A stretch of DNA of 64,000 nt. Origin: Kiloniella majae. GTDB lineage: Bacteria > Pseudomonadota > Alphaproteobacteria > Kiloniellales > Kiloniellaceae. The stretch is from NCBI RefSeq assembly GCF_002118315.1, contig NZ_MTSZ01000001.1, positions 434,001-498,000 on the forward strand, given 5' to 3'. Below, in pieces: positions 1-7,477 of this stretch; the first letter of the stretch is position 1, and each line of letters begins with the position of its first letter. The notes below the pieces were generated by a model. It saw only the letters and a list, made by a program, of their open reading frames with translations. It had not been told where the DNA came from and did no database searches. The position numbers and the translations under genes are program-made.

Positions 1-881
1 TCCCGAACGCCAATGTCCCCCAACACCACTTCACCATAGTGAACAGAGATATCTGCAACGATCTTTTCACGCCCCTGTGTTATGCGTTTTTCATTCCACC
101 GATCAAGCTCTTTGACCATATCATAAGAGCATTTCAGGGCATTGACGGCGTCTTTATTTCCGGCTTCCGGCATCCCGAATATTGCCAACAATGAGTCCCC
201 GGCAAAGTGTTCGATTGACCCGCTATAGGAAAAAATCACTTTGGCCATTCGGGTGTAGAAGGACTGTAAAATAGCCACAACGCGCTCGGGATCCAGCTTC
301 TCAGCAATCGTTGTCGATCCCTGGATATCAATAAACAACACAGCAACATTCTGACGACGCATCTGGCCCAAGGGATTATCGTGTTCCGATAGATGCTCTG
401 CTGTTTGCGGTGAAAAGTATCGGGCCAGATTGATCCGTTTTCGATTGGCTTCCGCAGCTTCATAGCGGGCCTGAACCAACTTGTTCTCTGTTTCAACGCG
501 TCTTGATATATCGCGCTGTACGGCAACATAACAAGTAGCCTTTCCAAAGTGATCTAAAACAGTTGAAATACTCCATTCCATCATAAATTCGGAACTATCT
601 TTGCGGTAATTAATCGTTTGCCCTTCCCATACCTCTCCCGCAGCAAGGGTTTCTCTCATATTATCAAAGATATGATGGTCTGTTTTTTCGCCTTGTAAAA
701 CGCGGGGAGACTTCCCCAGAATTTCTGCCCGGGACCAGCCTGTCATCTTTTCAAATGACTGGTTCACATAAATTATTTTTGGCCCAGGAGCATCCAGATC
801 GCAATCTGTAACCAGAATACTGTCTGTCGCATATTCAAGAACATCGTTAGCATCAAAGTGTGCCGTTACATACTTTGTCAT
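1..881 (-). CDS. PAS domain / class III adenylate-guanylate cyclase, partial
   Basis: This gene starts at 881 and runs off the left edge, leaving 293 residues. The N-terminal half is a PAS domain (roughly residues 10-120) with the typical NQSFEKMTGW and RVLQGEKTD segments. The second half begins a class III nucleotide cyclase catalytic domain: VLFIDIQGST contains the first metal-binding Asp and GDSLLAIFGMP the second. It should make cAMP or cGMP from a nucleotide triphosphate in response to a signal sensed by the PAS domain. Substrate choice cannot be read because the C-terminal end is missing. No signal peptide or membrane segment is seen, so it is likely cytoplasmic. It stands alone; the region to the right is non-coding. 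Confidence 0.88.
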   Translation of the reverse strand, partial: MTKYVTAHFDANDVLEYATDSILVTDCDLDAPGPKIIYVNQSFEKMTGWSRAEILGKSPRVLQGEKTDHHIFDNMRETLAAGEVWEGQTINYRKDSSEFMMEWSISTVLDHFGKATCYVAVQRDISRRVETENKLVQARYEAAEANRKRINLARYFSPQTAEHLSEHDNPLGQMRRQNVAVLFIDIQGSTTIAEKLDPERVVAILQSFYTRMAKVIFSYSGSIEHFAGDSLLAIFGMPEAGNKDAVNALKCSYDMVKELDRWNEKRITQGREKIVADISVHYGEVVLGDIGVR

Positions 882-1077
882 TCACCTCACCTATTGGGAG
901 AACGGGAATATCTATGCGAGCAACCAGTACAAAAAGAATAACCCTTTTCCTTTATAATAGATACCAATCTAATCTATTATTATGACACTGCCCTACAAAA
1001 GTTCCGTCTTGGTCCTCTGTTTTTCTTGGCCCTCTGTTTTTCTTGCGACATTCTTTATAATTTTTTGAGAAATAATC

Positions 1078-1476
1078 ATGCCTCTTTTATCCGATATGCT
1101 GAACAATCCCATCGGCGCAGTTACCTATACGTTCGCCGACAGCTCCAGCGGCATACTCAACGCTCGTTGGGCATTCAGTGCACAGGAAGATGTCCATATT
1201 GTCTGCAAAGGTACTGCTATCCCGGATAATTTTGAGAAACCAGATACTCCTCCAAAGGTTCTCACCGTGCCTGCTGATAAGGATCCCTTTATCGGGCCCT
1301 ATACGATTACCTATGCTGGTCCCGATGGTCAGGAGAGTGATCCCTGGGATCTTTTGATTACCCGGAAAAATGAGATTTATTACGCGGTTTGGTCAAAGAA
1401 TGACATCGCGCACTATCATGGCATTGGGTTCGTTTCACAGGAAAGTTTGATCTGTGGATGGCGCCCTGTAACATAA
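1078..1476 (+). CDS. Hypothetical protein, 132 aa
   Basis: I do not recognise the family. The protein is 132 residues, without signal peptide or membrane segment, and is rich in aromatic residues and Gly/Pro turns, for example GPYTITYAGPDGQESDPWDL near residues 73-92, which suggests a small beta-rich fold. The ATG at 1078 has only a weak GAGAA purine run upstream. The amino acid composition is globular and balanced, which supports real coding. It precedes a DUF6434-like gene by about 57 bases on the same strand, but no functional link can be inferred. Confidence 0.6.
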   Translation: MPLLSDMLNNPIGAVTYTFADSSSGILNARWAFSAQEDVHIVCKGTAIPDNFEKPDTPPKVLTVPADKDPFIGPYTITYAGPDGQESDPWDLLITRKNEIYYAVWSKNDIAHYHGIGFVSQESLICGWRPVT

Positions 1477-1533
1477 TTCTACAAAAATAATATAATCATA
1501 TCGTCAGGGTGGTTTAGCAACCAGGAGAAGTAA

Positions 1534-1782
1534 GTGAAAAAAACACAGGAAATATTGTCCCAAAATACCACTTTAAATATTGATTGGCATTCAGCTGTGT
1601 TGACGCGTGAGACACCCATTACGAAAAACTACAAACATACTCAAAATGTCCGAAGATTTATGAACTCGGAATGCGGTGATCGCTTCAAATTTAACAGGGC
1701 CTTTATGAGTTGGATCAAAAATGGAGAGCCCAAAACATTAGGCGACGTAGCAGACCACTGGCTAGCTCAAAACGCAAGTTAA
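1534..1782 (+). CDS. DUF6434-like protein, 82 aa
   Basis: The 82-residue protein matches, from memory, the DUF6434 domain, often found alone or behind a SAP domain. Diagnostic segments are DWHSAVLTRETPITKNYK, NVRRFMNSECG, FKFNRAFMSWIKNG and KTLGDVADHWL. Function is unknown. The start is a GTG at 1534, chosen because AGGAG (1523-1527) sits six to seven bases upstream; the previous codon is TAA. The protein is basic and lacks membrane segments. Domain recognition is by motif memory only. Confidence 0.75.
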   Translation: MKKTQEILSQNTTLNIDWHSAVLTRETPITKNYKHTQNVRRFMNSECGDRFKFNRAFMSWIKNGEPKTLGDVADHWLAQNAS

Positions 1783-1863
1783 GAAACGACTGGAGAGATT
1801 CAATTTCAGGAGGCACTTAATAATCTGCTTACCTGTCAGCATTTCATCTAAACGAGGTAATAC

Positions 1864-2037
1864 TCAATCTGTTCTGTCGGCTGGATCTCTGGCCGGATTT
1901 CTGGCTGAATTTTTTGGTATTTTTTTGTGATCAGCTTTAAAGTTTGCACTAAACTTTGACCAGAACCTGGCCAAGCGTATACGCAATGGCAAGAACGGCA
2001 CCAGTGCCGCATTATCAGACGTCTCATCCCAAAACAT
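1864..2037 (-). CDS. Possible small protein, 57 aa
   Basis: This is a small reading frame read leftward from an ATG at 2037 to TGA at 1864. The reason to list it is a strong GGGGAGGG ribosome-binding sequence about five bases before the ATG. The peptide has an acidic N-terminus, a hydrophobic-basic middle (LVPFLPLRIRLARFWSKF) and a basic tail with three imperfect copies of an (N/D)PA-R-like tripeptide pattern. It resembles nothing I know. It could be a genuine small amphipathic protein or chance. Confidence 0.3.
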   Translation of the reverse strand: MFWDETSDNAALVPFLPLRIRLARFWSKFSANFKADHKKIPKNSARNPARDPADRTD

Positions 2038-2672
2038 AACGCCCTCCCCGGCTATATTTGTTCAGCTTTATTCGAGCACTTTTATTTTCATGAGAAAACT
2101 CTACGCCCGTTATGTGACTCTAATGTTGCATTTTTATGAATTCACTTCCAATCAGACAGGCAAAAAAGATAAAACCGTGCTATAATTAAATTCTGTTTTT
2201 GATCCACATCGCTAAAAACATGTAAAAACAAATACTTGTTTCACAGCATATGAACAATTAGGGAAAACAGTACGGAACAAGCCCAAAACCCTTAAGGATT
2301 TTGTTAATATTCCGCTGACTATACTCAAGGTCTGGCTTTTATAAATCGGTGAAATCACAAAAAAATACACGATAAAAAAGCCAGACGAACAGGATGTTTT
2401 CAGGTTGCTTTCAAGATCGTTTTCCTTGAAGGCTGGATGCCTTTGAATGCATCTCTTTTTTATGTTTATTTTGGCATATTCTGGTACTCCTCAGGCATTT
2501 TGAGTACCCTGTTCGCTAGGCTTGGAAATCAAATCGGTCACTCTGGTGACATAAATAAATATCCCGAGCCTCTTCCAGTGCGGTTTTATTTGTTGTTGTG
2601 TTGCCAGTGCTTAATCTCACTCTTAAAGGAGTTGAGACTTAAAAAGAGTTGGGGCTTAAAGGAGTTCAAATC
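2038..2672. other. Non-coding gap, AT-rich
   Basis: About 630 bases without a convincing gene. Open frames here (for example one spanning 2437-2817 on the plus strand and one on the minus strand at 2586-2879) overlap the better supported gene at 2673 and have unusual composition. The region is AT-rich and holds promoter-like tracts such as TATAATTAAA near 2181. No repeat or RNA gene was recognised. Confidence 0.5.
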
Positions 2673-2906
2673 GTGGCCTACAGTGCAAAAAATCTTAGTG
2701 AAGCTTTGGGAAAAGAAATGGCGCAAGGGTACCGCGCGCGTAAAATCGCAAAGCTTGCCGGTAAAATCCACCATAATCATCGCAGCGAACTTTCTCGCTA
2801 CCTTGATTGCAAGTTGATGCAACTTACGGCAATGGAAGAAGGACCAGAATTCGAGTTTTCCGAAGGCGAAATGCAGCATCTTATTTCAGAGCTACGAAGT
2901 CATTAA
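2673..2906 (+). CDS. Hypothetical basic small protein, 77 aa
   Basis: I do not recognise this protein. The chosen start is GTG at 2673, eight bases after GGAG (2661-2664); an in-frame TTG at 2649 lacks a similar signal. The product is mostly helical by composition, with a strongly basic N-terminal half (GYRARKIAKLAGKIHHNHRSEL) and an acidic C-terminal half (MEEGPEFEFSEGEMQHLISEL). This charge split suggests a small helical cytoplasmic protein, perhaps one that binds a partner or nucleic acid, but that is only inference. Confidence 0.5.
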   Translation: MAYSAKNLSEALGKEMAQGYRARKIAKLAGKIHHNHRSELSRYLDCKLMQLTAMEEGPEFEFSEGEMQHLISELRSH

Positions 2907-3006
2907 ACACTTCCTGCTTGCTCCGAACTGATCATTAGAACGATCACATAAATCGCTATATAAGTGAGCAACTGTGAACGTTAATTTACATGGAATTTTC
3001 TCCCGG

Positions 3007-3031
3007 GACAATAATCCGAGACAATAATCCG
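3007..3031. repeat. Short tandem direct repeat (12 bp, period 13)
   Basis: GACAATAATCCG occurs twice, at 3007-3018 and 3020-3031, between the gene ending at 2906 and the recombinase gene ending at 3131. It lies downstream of both converging genes. It could be a small duplication or a remnant of a recombination site for the adjacent serine recombinase; no function is shown. Confidence 0.6.
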
Positions 3032-3130
3032 GGGCAGTGATATCGTGTATACAGACGGTCTATAAAGGCAATCCATGGAAACAGAAGAGAAGCCAACGTT
3101 GCGTTTTTCTTGTCTTTTGACTTTCTCTGA

Positions 3131-3814
3131 TCAACTGGAACAGGCTTTATCCAGATCAAGCTCTTTAAGGCGACGCGATAAAGCCGTCTTGCTGGTATTC
3201 AACGCATCTGCCACGGCAGATAGAGTTGGCCTTGTGCCGTATGCATCTGATGGCGACAAAAGTACAATCGCAGCTTCAATATCCTGTCTGGACAAGACTT
3301 TTGATTTACCGCCTTTGTTTTCCTGGCTGGTTTTCCTCGCCTTAGAGGCTGTGACCTGAGCGCCCGTTTTCTGTTTTTCTGCCTGCTCGGCTTCCGTTTT
3401 TCGGGTACTCGTTTTACGGGGGGTGGCGCTTTCCATTCCCTTAAGTGTTCGCTCTATGGACAGGTCCCGTTCGTTATCCGCCAGTGCCGCAATGAAACCA
3501 TGAAACATCTTCCCAAGCGGCGTCCCCGAATTCAGTCCCTCACAGAGCGATTGAAAATAAATTCCCCGCGATTGTATATCCTGTAGAAAGGTAATCAGAT
3601 CAACAGTACGACGCCCAAGCCTGTCCAACCGCCAAACCACCAGACTATCGCCAACACTCAATTCAGCCAAAGCATCTTCCAAAGCAGGACAAACGACCCG
3701 ATTGGACGCCAGAATTTCAGAATAAACCTTTTCGCAGCCCTCAGCCTTCAACGCTGCAACCTGCTGATCCAAATTCTGTCCCTCCCCCGATGCCCGCGCA
3801 TACCCGATCTTCAT
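3131..3814 (-). CDS. Serine recombinase (resolvase/invertase family)
   Basis: 227 residues. The N-terminal catalytic domain has the IGYARASG segment with the nucleophile Ser at residue 9, the VWRLDRLGR arginine motif around 60-68, and the NERDLSIERT E-helix. These mark a small serine recombinase that cuts and rejoins DNA through a Ser-DNA link. A C-terminal helix-turn-helix (LSAVADALNTSKTALSRRL, about residues 198-216) binds the site. Between them is a long Lys/Glu/Gln-rich linker of about 40 residues, longer than in typical resolvases. It begins six bases after the XRE-cupin gene on the same strand, so the two are probably co-transcribed. No transposon ends or other transposition genes are seen. 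Confidence 0.88.
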   Translation of the reverse strand: MKIGYARASGEGQNLDQQVAALKAEGCEKVYSEILASNRVVCPALEDALAELSVGDSLVVWRLDRLGRRTVDLITFLQDIQSRGIYFQSLCEGLNSGTPLGKMFHGFIAALADNERDLSIERTLKGMESATPRKTSTRKTEAEQAEKQKTGAQVTASKARKTSQENKGGKSKVLSRQDIEAAIVLLSPSDAYGTRPTLSAVADALNTSKTALSRRLKELDLDKACSS

Positions 3815-3820
3815 TTTGCC

Positions 3821-4369
3821 CTACCCAGGGTTTTCCATTATCAGGATAAGCATCGCCTTGTCTGATAGTGCTTCATAGGAATGCTTCACATCCGCAGGAT
3901 AGCGAAAATAGTCACCCTCAGTTAATTCTTGCAAATTGCCCTCGGGGCCAAGGCGGACCTGTCCGCGACAAACAAAAGCATGCTCAACTGTGTTTTGTGT
4001 ATGGGCCGCCGCCTCTCTCACCGAGCCGCTTTTAAGATAAACGCGATAGAGATCCCGTCGGCAAGATGTTGGACAATCTGCCAATAGGGTTGAAGAAAGT
4101 TCCGACAGATCAGACGACAACTGATCCTCTTCGTCGGCCCTGATAATTCTGAAATCTGACTTCGGTGTCTCAAACAAAAAGCTGAGCGGAATATTCAACG
4201 CAGAGGCTATCGCCCAAAGCGTTTCAAGACTGGGATTGCCCTGTCCGCCTTCCAACTGAGAGAGGGTTGATTTGGCAACACCCGCCTGGGAAGCCAATGC
4301 GGACAAGCTCATCTTGGCGCGGGTGCGTTCGCGTTGTATCGCAGTTGCAATCAAAGATACCGGGGTCAT
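3821..4369 (-). CDS. XRE-family regulator with C-terminal cupin
   Basis: The start is placed at ATG 4369 (182 aa) because the family begins with the helix-turn-helix; an earlier in-frame ATG at 4426 would add an odd 19-residue tail. Residues 1-65 form an XRE HTH (LSALASQAGVAKSTLSQLE, NPSLETLWAIASALNIPL). Residues 100-180 form a cupin sensor (HTQNTVEHAFVCRGQV, LTEGDYFRYPADVKHSYEAL). This architecture is common for regulators next to amino-acid exporters. It is transcribed away from azlC with a 210-base shared region holding several GTTC/GAAC half-sites, so it likely represses or tunes azlCD and itself. Confidence 0.85.
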   Translation of the reverse strand: MTPVSLIATAIQRERTRAKMSLSALASQAGVAKSTLSQLEGGQGNPSLETLWAIASALNIPLSFLFETPKSDFRIIRADEEDQLSSDLSELSSTLLADCPTSCRRDLYRVYLKSGSVREAAAHTQNTVEHAFVCRGQVRLGPEGNLQELTEGDYFRYPADVKHSYEALSDKAMLILIMENPG

Positions 4370-4401
4370 ATCAACAACTCTGTTCTTTATAAAAGACAAA
4401 C

Positions 4402-4444
4402 GTTCTATTTGACGAACAATACACAATCGTTCATTATGCTGAAC
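4402..4444. promoter_or_regulatory. Candidate operators between the XRE regulator and azlC
   Basis: Two inverted repeats of GTTC/GAAC lie in the divergent promoter region: GTTC at 4402-4405 with GAAC at 4414-4417, and GTTCA at 4429-4433 with TGAAC at 4440-4444. A further GAAC is near 4460. Spacing and position fit binding sites for the neighbouring XRE-cupin regulator; this is inference. Confidence 0.45.
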
Positions 4445-4579
4445 AATATTCTTATTTAACGAACAAAAGTCAAGATTTCAGTTCGTGCAAACACCAGATC
4501 ATTGGCGTTATGACACCTGAAACCTCAAAGCCGATCACTCCATGGCCGAGAGTTTGTACTTTGTTAGGGAGCACGTCGT

Positions 4580-5362
4580 ATGAGCGACAAAACATATGCA
4601 TCAGAGACCATTATCGTCCCGGACAGGACATTGGCGGTAAACTCTAAAACCAATATGGCATCAGACATAAAAGATGGCATCAAGGATGTCTCACCAATTC
4701 TGTTTGCCATTGTCCCCTTTGCTGCGGTTTTTGGCGCTGTTGCTATTGAAAGTGGGTTGAGCTTTGGGGAAACCATGCTTACTTCGTTGTCAATCTATGC
4801 CGCCGCCAGTCAGTACGTCATGATCGACCTGATGGGCCAAAATGTTCCCGCTTGGTCCATTGTTCTCGCCGTCTTTGCCGTTAATTTTCGCCATGTACTC
4901 TACTCAGCATCAATTGGGCGAACAATGGGAGCTTTTTCACCACTTCAAAAAGCTCTGGCCTTTTTCCTATTGGTCGATCCGCAATTTGCATCCTCTGAAT
5001 CTCGTGCCGCAAAATCCGGGCTGAGACCAGCATATTACTTTGCCTATGCAGCGATGATTTATTCCACATGGCTTGCAGCCAATTGCATTGGTGCTCTGTT
5101 TGGTTCCCTCATTGAATCACCTTACGACTATGGGTTGGATTTTATCCTGCCGCTTTATTTCACTGGTCTTGTCGCTGGCTTTCACAAGCGTCCGAACTTC
5201 ATCCCTGTTCTTGCTATTAGCGCAAGCATTTCTTTGCTCGCCTGGTTTACGGTCGGAAGCCCCTGGCACATCACCCTTGGTGGTATCGCCGGATTAATAA
5301 CTGCAGCCGCCTTAAGCAAACCTGCTAAAGGAAACACGAAAGAGGAAACAGCAAATGCATGA
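4580..5362 (+). CDS. azlC: AzlC family branched-chain amino acid exporter subunit
   Basis: 260 residues with about six or seven hydrophobic segments. The AzlC signatures are visible: GIKDVSPILFAIVPFAAVFG near residues 33-52, SIYAAASQYVMIDL near 70-85 and the FAVNFRHVLYSASIGR segment near 100. AzlC together with AzlD forms an inner-membrane exporter of branched-chain amino acids and analogues. The N-terminus is about 30 residues longer than many homologues. ATG 4580 has AGGGAG (4566-4571) upstream. Its stop overlaps azlD by eight bases, so the pair is translationally coupled. Confidence 0.92.
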   Translation: MSDKTYASETIIVPDRTLAVNSKTNMASDIKDGIKDVSPILFAIVPFAAVFGAVAIESGLSFGETMLTSLSIYAAASQYVMIDLMGQNVPAWSIVLAVFAVNFRHVLYSASIGRTMGAFSPLQKALAFFLLVDPQFASSESRAAKSGLRPAYYFAYAAMIYSTWLAANCIGALFGSLIESPYDYGLDFILPLYFTGLVAGFHKRPNFIPVLAISASISLLAWFTVGSPWHITLGGIAGLITAAALSKPAKGNTKEETANA

Positions 5363-5654
5363 TAATACGGTTCTCTTGATCCTCGCCTGTGCTCTGGCAA
5401 CCTATGCGACCCGAACAGGTGGCCATTTGGTCCTCTCACGTTTTGGCACAACGCACCACCGCCTCGAAGCAGCGCTCGAAGCTGTCCCCACCGCCGTTTT
5501 GGCGGCCCTGGTTGCGCCGTCACTTGTGACCAACGGCCCAGCCGAAGCACTCTCCATTGTCATCGCCGGCATCATCGCCTTGCGATATTCGCTGATGCTC
5601 AGCGTGCTATCCGGTATAATCTGTCTGATTGCCTTACGATGGCTGTTGGCCTGA
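5355..5654 (+). CDS. azlD: AzlD family transport protein
   Basis: 99 residues, four hydrophobic segments, the usual size for AzlD. The CALATYATRTGGHLVLSRF segment and the central AVPTAVLAALVAPSL stretch are typical. It is the small partner of AzlC in export of branched-chain amino acids. The start codon lies inside the azlC end, after AGAGGAAA (5341-5348). Confidence 0.9.
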   Translation: MHDNTVLLILACALATYATRTGGHLVLSRFGTTHHRLEAALEAVPTAVLAALVAPSLVTNGPAEALSIVIAGIIALRYSLMLSVLSGIICLIALRWLLA

Positions 5655-5811
5655 GTACCGACAAAATGCCGGATTTTTTCCCCGATTGCGTTCGCTGTTA
5701 TTATATTCCCACTCTTGCAAACTATATTTTGCCTGACGAAACACTCCTCATGCTCAGCTTAACTGCATAGAGAGACAGATAATAAACTATCTCGCGCAGT
5801 GTCGGGCATAG

Positions 5812-5824
5812 CCCATATTATGGG
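5812..5824. promoter_or_regulatory. Small palindrome upstream of lipoprotein gene
   Basis: CCCATATTATGGG is a perfect 13-base palindrome, extended by an imperfect GCAT/ATGC on both sides. It lies about 65 bases before the lipoprotein start. It could be a regulator site or part of a hairpin. Confidence 0.25.
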
Positions 5825-5888
5825 ATGCAATTGCAATTTCACTCTGATAGATTGTTTTTCCAACTAACTTTTTCTTGGATAACTTCAT

Positions 5889-6293
5889 ATGTATATCGGG
5901 CGTTTCATCACAATGGGGCTTGTTGGCCTAGGCCTTAGTGGCTGTTCTTCTATCGTTAACGGTACAGATCAGGATATAACCATAAATACAAACCCTCCTG
6001 GTGCGAGCTGTATTCTAGAACGCAAAGGCGTTGAAATTGGCAGAGTTCCGAATACCCCCGGAAGCGTTAATATCACCCGAACCAAAGAAGACATTACAAT
6101 TACCTGTAACAAAGATGGTTACCAGACGGCTACCTACATCAATGACAGTGGCTGGGAAAGTGGTTCAGGAGCTGCCGGCATCGCCCTTGATGTTGTGCTC
6201 ACACTAGGGATCAGCAGCGCGATCGATTCTGCATCTGGTGCTGACAATCAATATGAAAGCCCTGTCAATCTAACGCTCAATCCTGTTCAGTAA
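5889..6293 (+). CDS. Small lipoprotein, PEGA-like
   Basis: 134 residues with a lipoprotein signal: a short hydrophobic stretch then lipobox LSGC, lipidated Cys at residue 19. After cleavage the chain reads SSIVNGTDQDITINTNPPGA and ends a beta-rich section with GYQTATY, a pattern resembling PEGA-type surface domains. A Gly/Ala-rich hydrophobic segment (GAAGIALDVVLTLGISSAID) follows near residues 97-116 and may be membrane-associated. Role unknown; likely anchored in an envelope membrane. It is a single gene followed by a strong hairpin. Confidence 0.75.
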   Translation: MYIGRFITMGLVGLGLSGCSSIVNGTDQDITINTNPPGASCILERKGVEIGRVPNTPGSVNITRTKEDITITCNKDGYQTATYINDSGWESGSGAAGIALDVVLTLGISSAIDSASGADNQYESPVNLTLNPVQ

Positions 6294-6348
6294 TATAGAA
6301 CCGAAACGACTTAATGTAATTTTTTTGCATTGTTGTGACACTTTAAAA

Positions 6349-6378
6349 GTACCCTGCATAAAACGACATGCAGGGTAC
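6349..6378. terminator. Strong hairpin after lipoprotein gene
   Basis: GTACCCTGCAT (6349-6359) pairs perfectly with ATGCAGGGTAC (6368-6378) across an eight-base loop. It sits 55 bases after the lipoprotein stop. No clear T-run follows on the plus strand, so it may be a processing or pausing hairpin rather than a classical terminator. Confidence 0.6.
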
Positions 6379-6479
6379 GTCACCACTCTAATAACGTCTA
6401 TAATTTTTCCACTTAAGCGCAAGGAACTACTTTACCATCTTCAATTTTGATCCAATCAATTATAAGCAGGTCAAACCAG

Positions 6480-6932
6480 ATGAAAAAAGCAAAGAAACAG
6501 GAAACATTCCTGTTTAACTATTGTCGGGATTATTGGCAAAACGCTGCGCCCAAAAGCTGGCTTTTCCTCTTTGGGAAACCGCCCCTGGAAGAACCACTAA
6601 ATATGAAAGTTGCCCGCGGTTATACCCAAGCCGTTCGCACCCAAGAATACAGCCCGGAAAACTTGCTAATTCACCTGTCCAACCGACTGAACCAACTTGA
6701 TCAGATCCGGGAGCAAGAAGCCAGCTTCTTCGGGCGTCTCTATAATAGAATGGCTGGTAATGATCCTCGTCTCATTACGTTGGATGGTACCGTTATCCAG
6801 CAACTTTACGATACTGTTGAAGAAACACCTGCCATCACTATTGACCGGCAGAAGCTTTATGAAATTGATCATGCCGAGCTAAGGGCGCTTTATAACCAAG
6901 CATCACAGGTGATTTCGCCTACATCTGGATAA
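6480..6932 (+). CDS. Hypothetical protein, first of a paralogous pair (150 aa)
   Basis: Unknown family. ATG 6480 is chosen over an upstream TTG because AGCAGG (6465-6470) sits nine bases before it. The protein is soluble and basic at the N-terminus, with a YSPENLLIHLSNRLNQLDQI segment followed by SFFGRLYNRM near residues 59-95. The next gene encodes a diverged copy with the same order of motifs (YSPENL, F(F/W)GRL, LDGT/VDGG, then YSDFFELY/HAELRALY). The stop overlaps the next ATG by one base. The two proteins may act as a pair or heteromer. Confidence 0.7.
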   Translation: MKKAKKQETFLFNYCRDYWQNAAPKSWLFLFGKPPLEEPLNMKVARGYTQAVRTQEYSPENLLIHLSNRLNQLDQIREQEASFFGRLYNRMAGNDPRLITLDGTVIQQLYDTVEETPAITIDRQKLYEIDHAELRALYNQASQVISPTSG

Positions 6933-7345
6933 TGGGGTATCGGGAAATGAATATAAAAAAATATAGTGACCCCCACAAAAATTCTGGTTTCAGAGATGCA
7001 ATCACGCATGGGGTTACAAAATTTCTTTCTACTGCCACCTATAGCCCAGAGAACCTGATCATCGCGACAGAAGAAAAACTCAAGGTGATGCGCGGAATTA
7101 TTGATCGGGACAGAACCTTTTGGGGCCGTTTGAAGAATAAATTTAACGGCGAAAAACCGGATCGCATTCTGGTTGACGGCGGCATGTTGATTCAACTGTT
7201 TGAAGTATCAAAACAGACATGTCCATACACCCTAACCCCAAACCATCAATACACCATTCCCTATTCAGATTTTTTTGAGCTCTACAGAAAGCTCTCGCTG
7301 GTTTTGGCCCCAGAAAAGACTGTGAGACTTGATGATCTGGGTTAA
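6932..7345 (+). CDS. Hypothetical protein, second of a paralogous pair (137 aa)
   Basis: Paralogue of the preceding gene: YSPENLIIATEEKLKVMRGI and TFWGRLKNKFNGEKP align with the same segments there, and the C-terminus ends in a similar FELYRKLSLVLAPEK. Translation can begin at ATG 6932, inside the TAATG stop-start overlap, or at in-frame ATG 6947. It lacks the N-terminal 20 to 30 residues of its partner. Function unknown. A 20-bp tandem repeat begins at its stop codon. Confidence 0.7.
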   Translation: MGYREMNIKKYSDPHKNSGFRDAITHGVTKFLSTATYSPENLIIATEEKLKVMRGIIDRDRTFWGRLKNKFNGEKPDRILVDGGMLIQLFEVSKQTCPYTLTPNHQYTIPYSDFFELYRKLSLVLAPEKTVRLDDLG

Positions 7346-7379
7346 AAATTACTCTTGGGGGTTAAAAACTACTCTCGGG
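7340..7379 (+). repeat. 20-bp tandem duplication at gene end
   Basis: Two adjacent 20-base units (7340-7359 and 7360-7379) beginning GGTTAAAAA and ending TCGGG/TTGGG match at 18 of 20 positions. The first unit contains the stop codon of the upstream gene. Each unit carries the same in-frame-looking GGTTAA, so this looks like a local duplication. Confidence 0.7.
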
Positions 7380-7477
7380 TCAATTTTTTAATCAAACAAA
7401 ACAATTCTGTAATAATGCGGGGCTATTGTCCGAAGTGGAATAAGCCGTGATAGCTCCTTAATGCCTGCGAAAATTAT

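Noticed and set aside
1800-1930. AGGAGG at about 1809-1814 followed by an open frame ending in a hydrophobic LAGFLAEFFGIFL-like tail
   Set aside because: No ATG, GTG or TTG start at suitable spacing; the opposite strand small ORF is better supported.
2437-2817. Plus-strand open frame of 126 codons beginning with a hydrophobic segment
   Set aside because: It overlaps the frame at 2673-2906, which has a better start signal, and its composition (many Lys/Trp/Leu, no domain) looks like a shadow.
2586-2879. Minus-strand open frame of 97 codons
   Set aside because: Antisense to the better gene, no ribosome site, unusual Phe/Lys/Cys composition.
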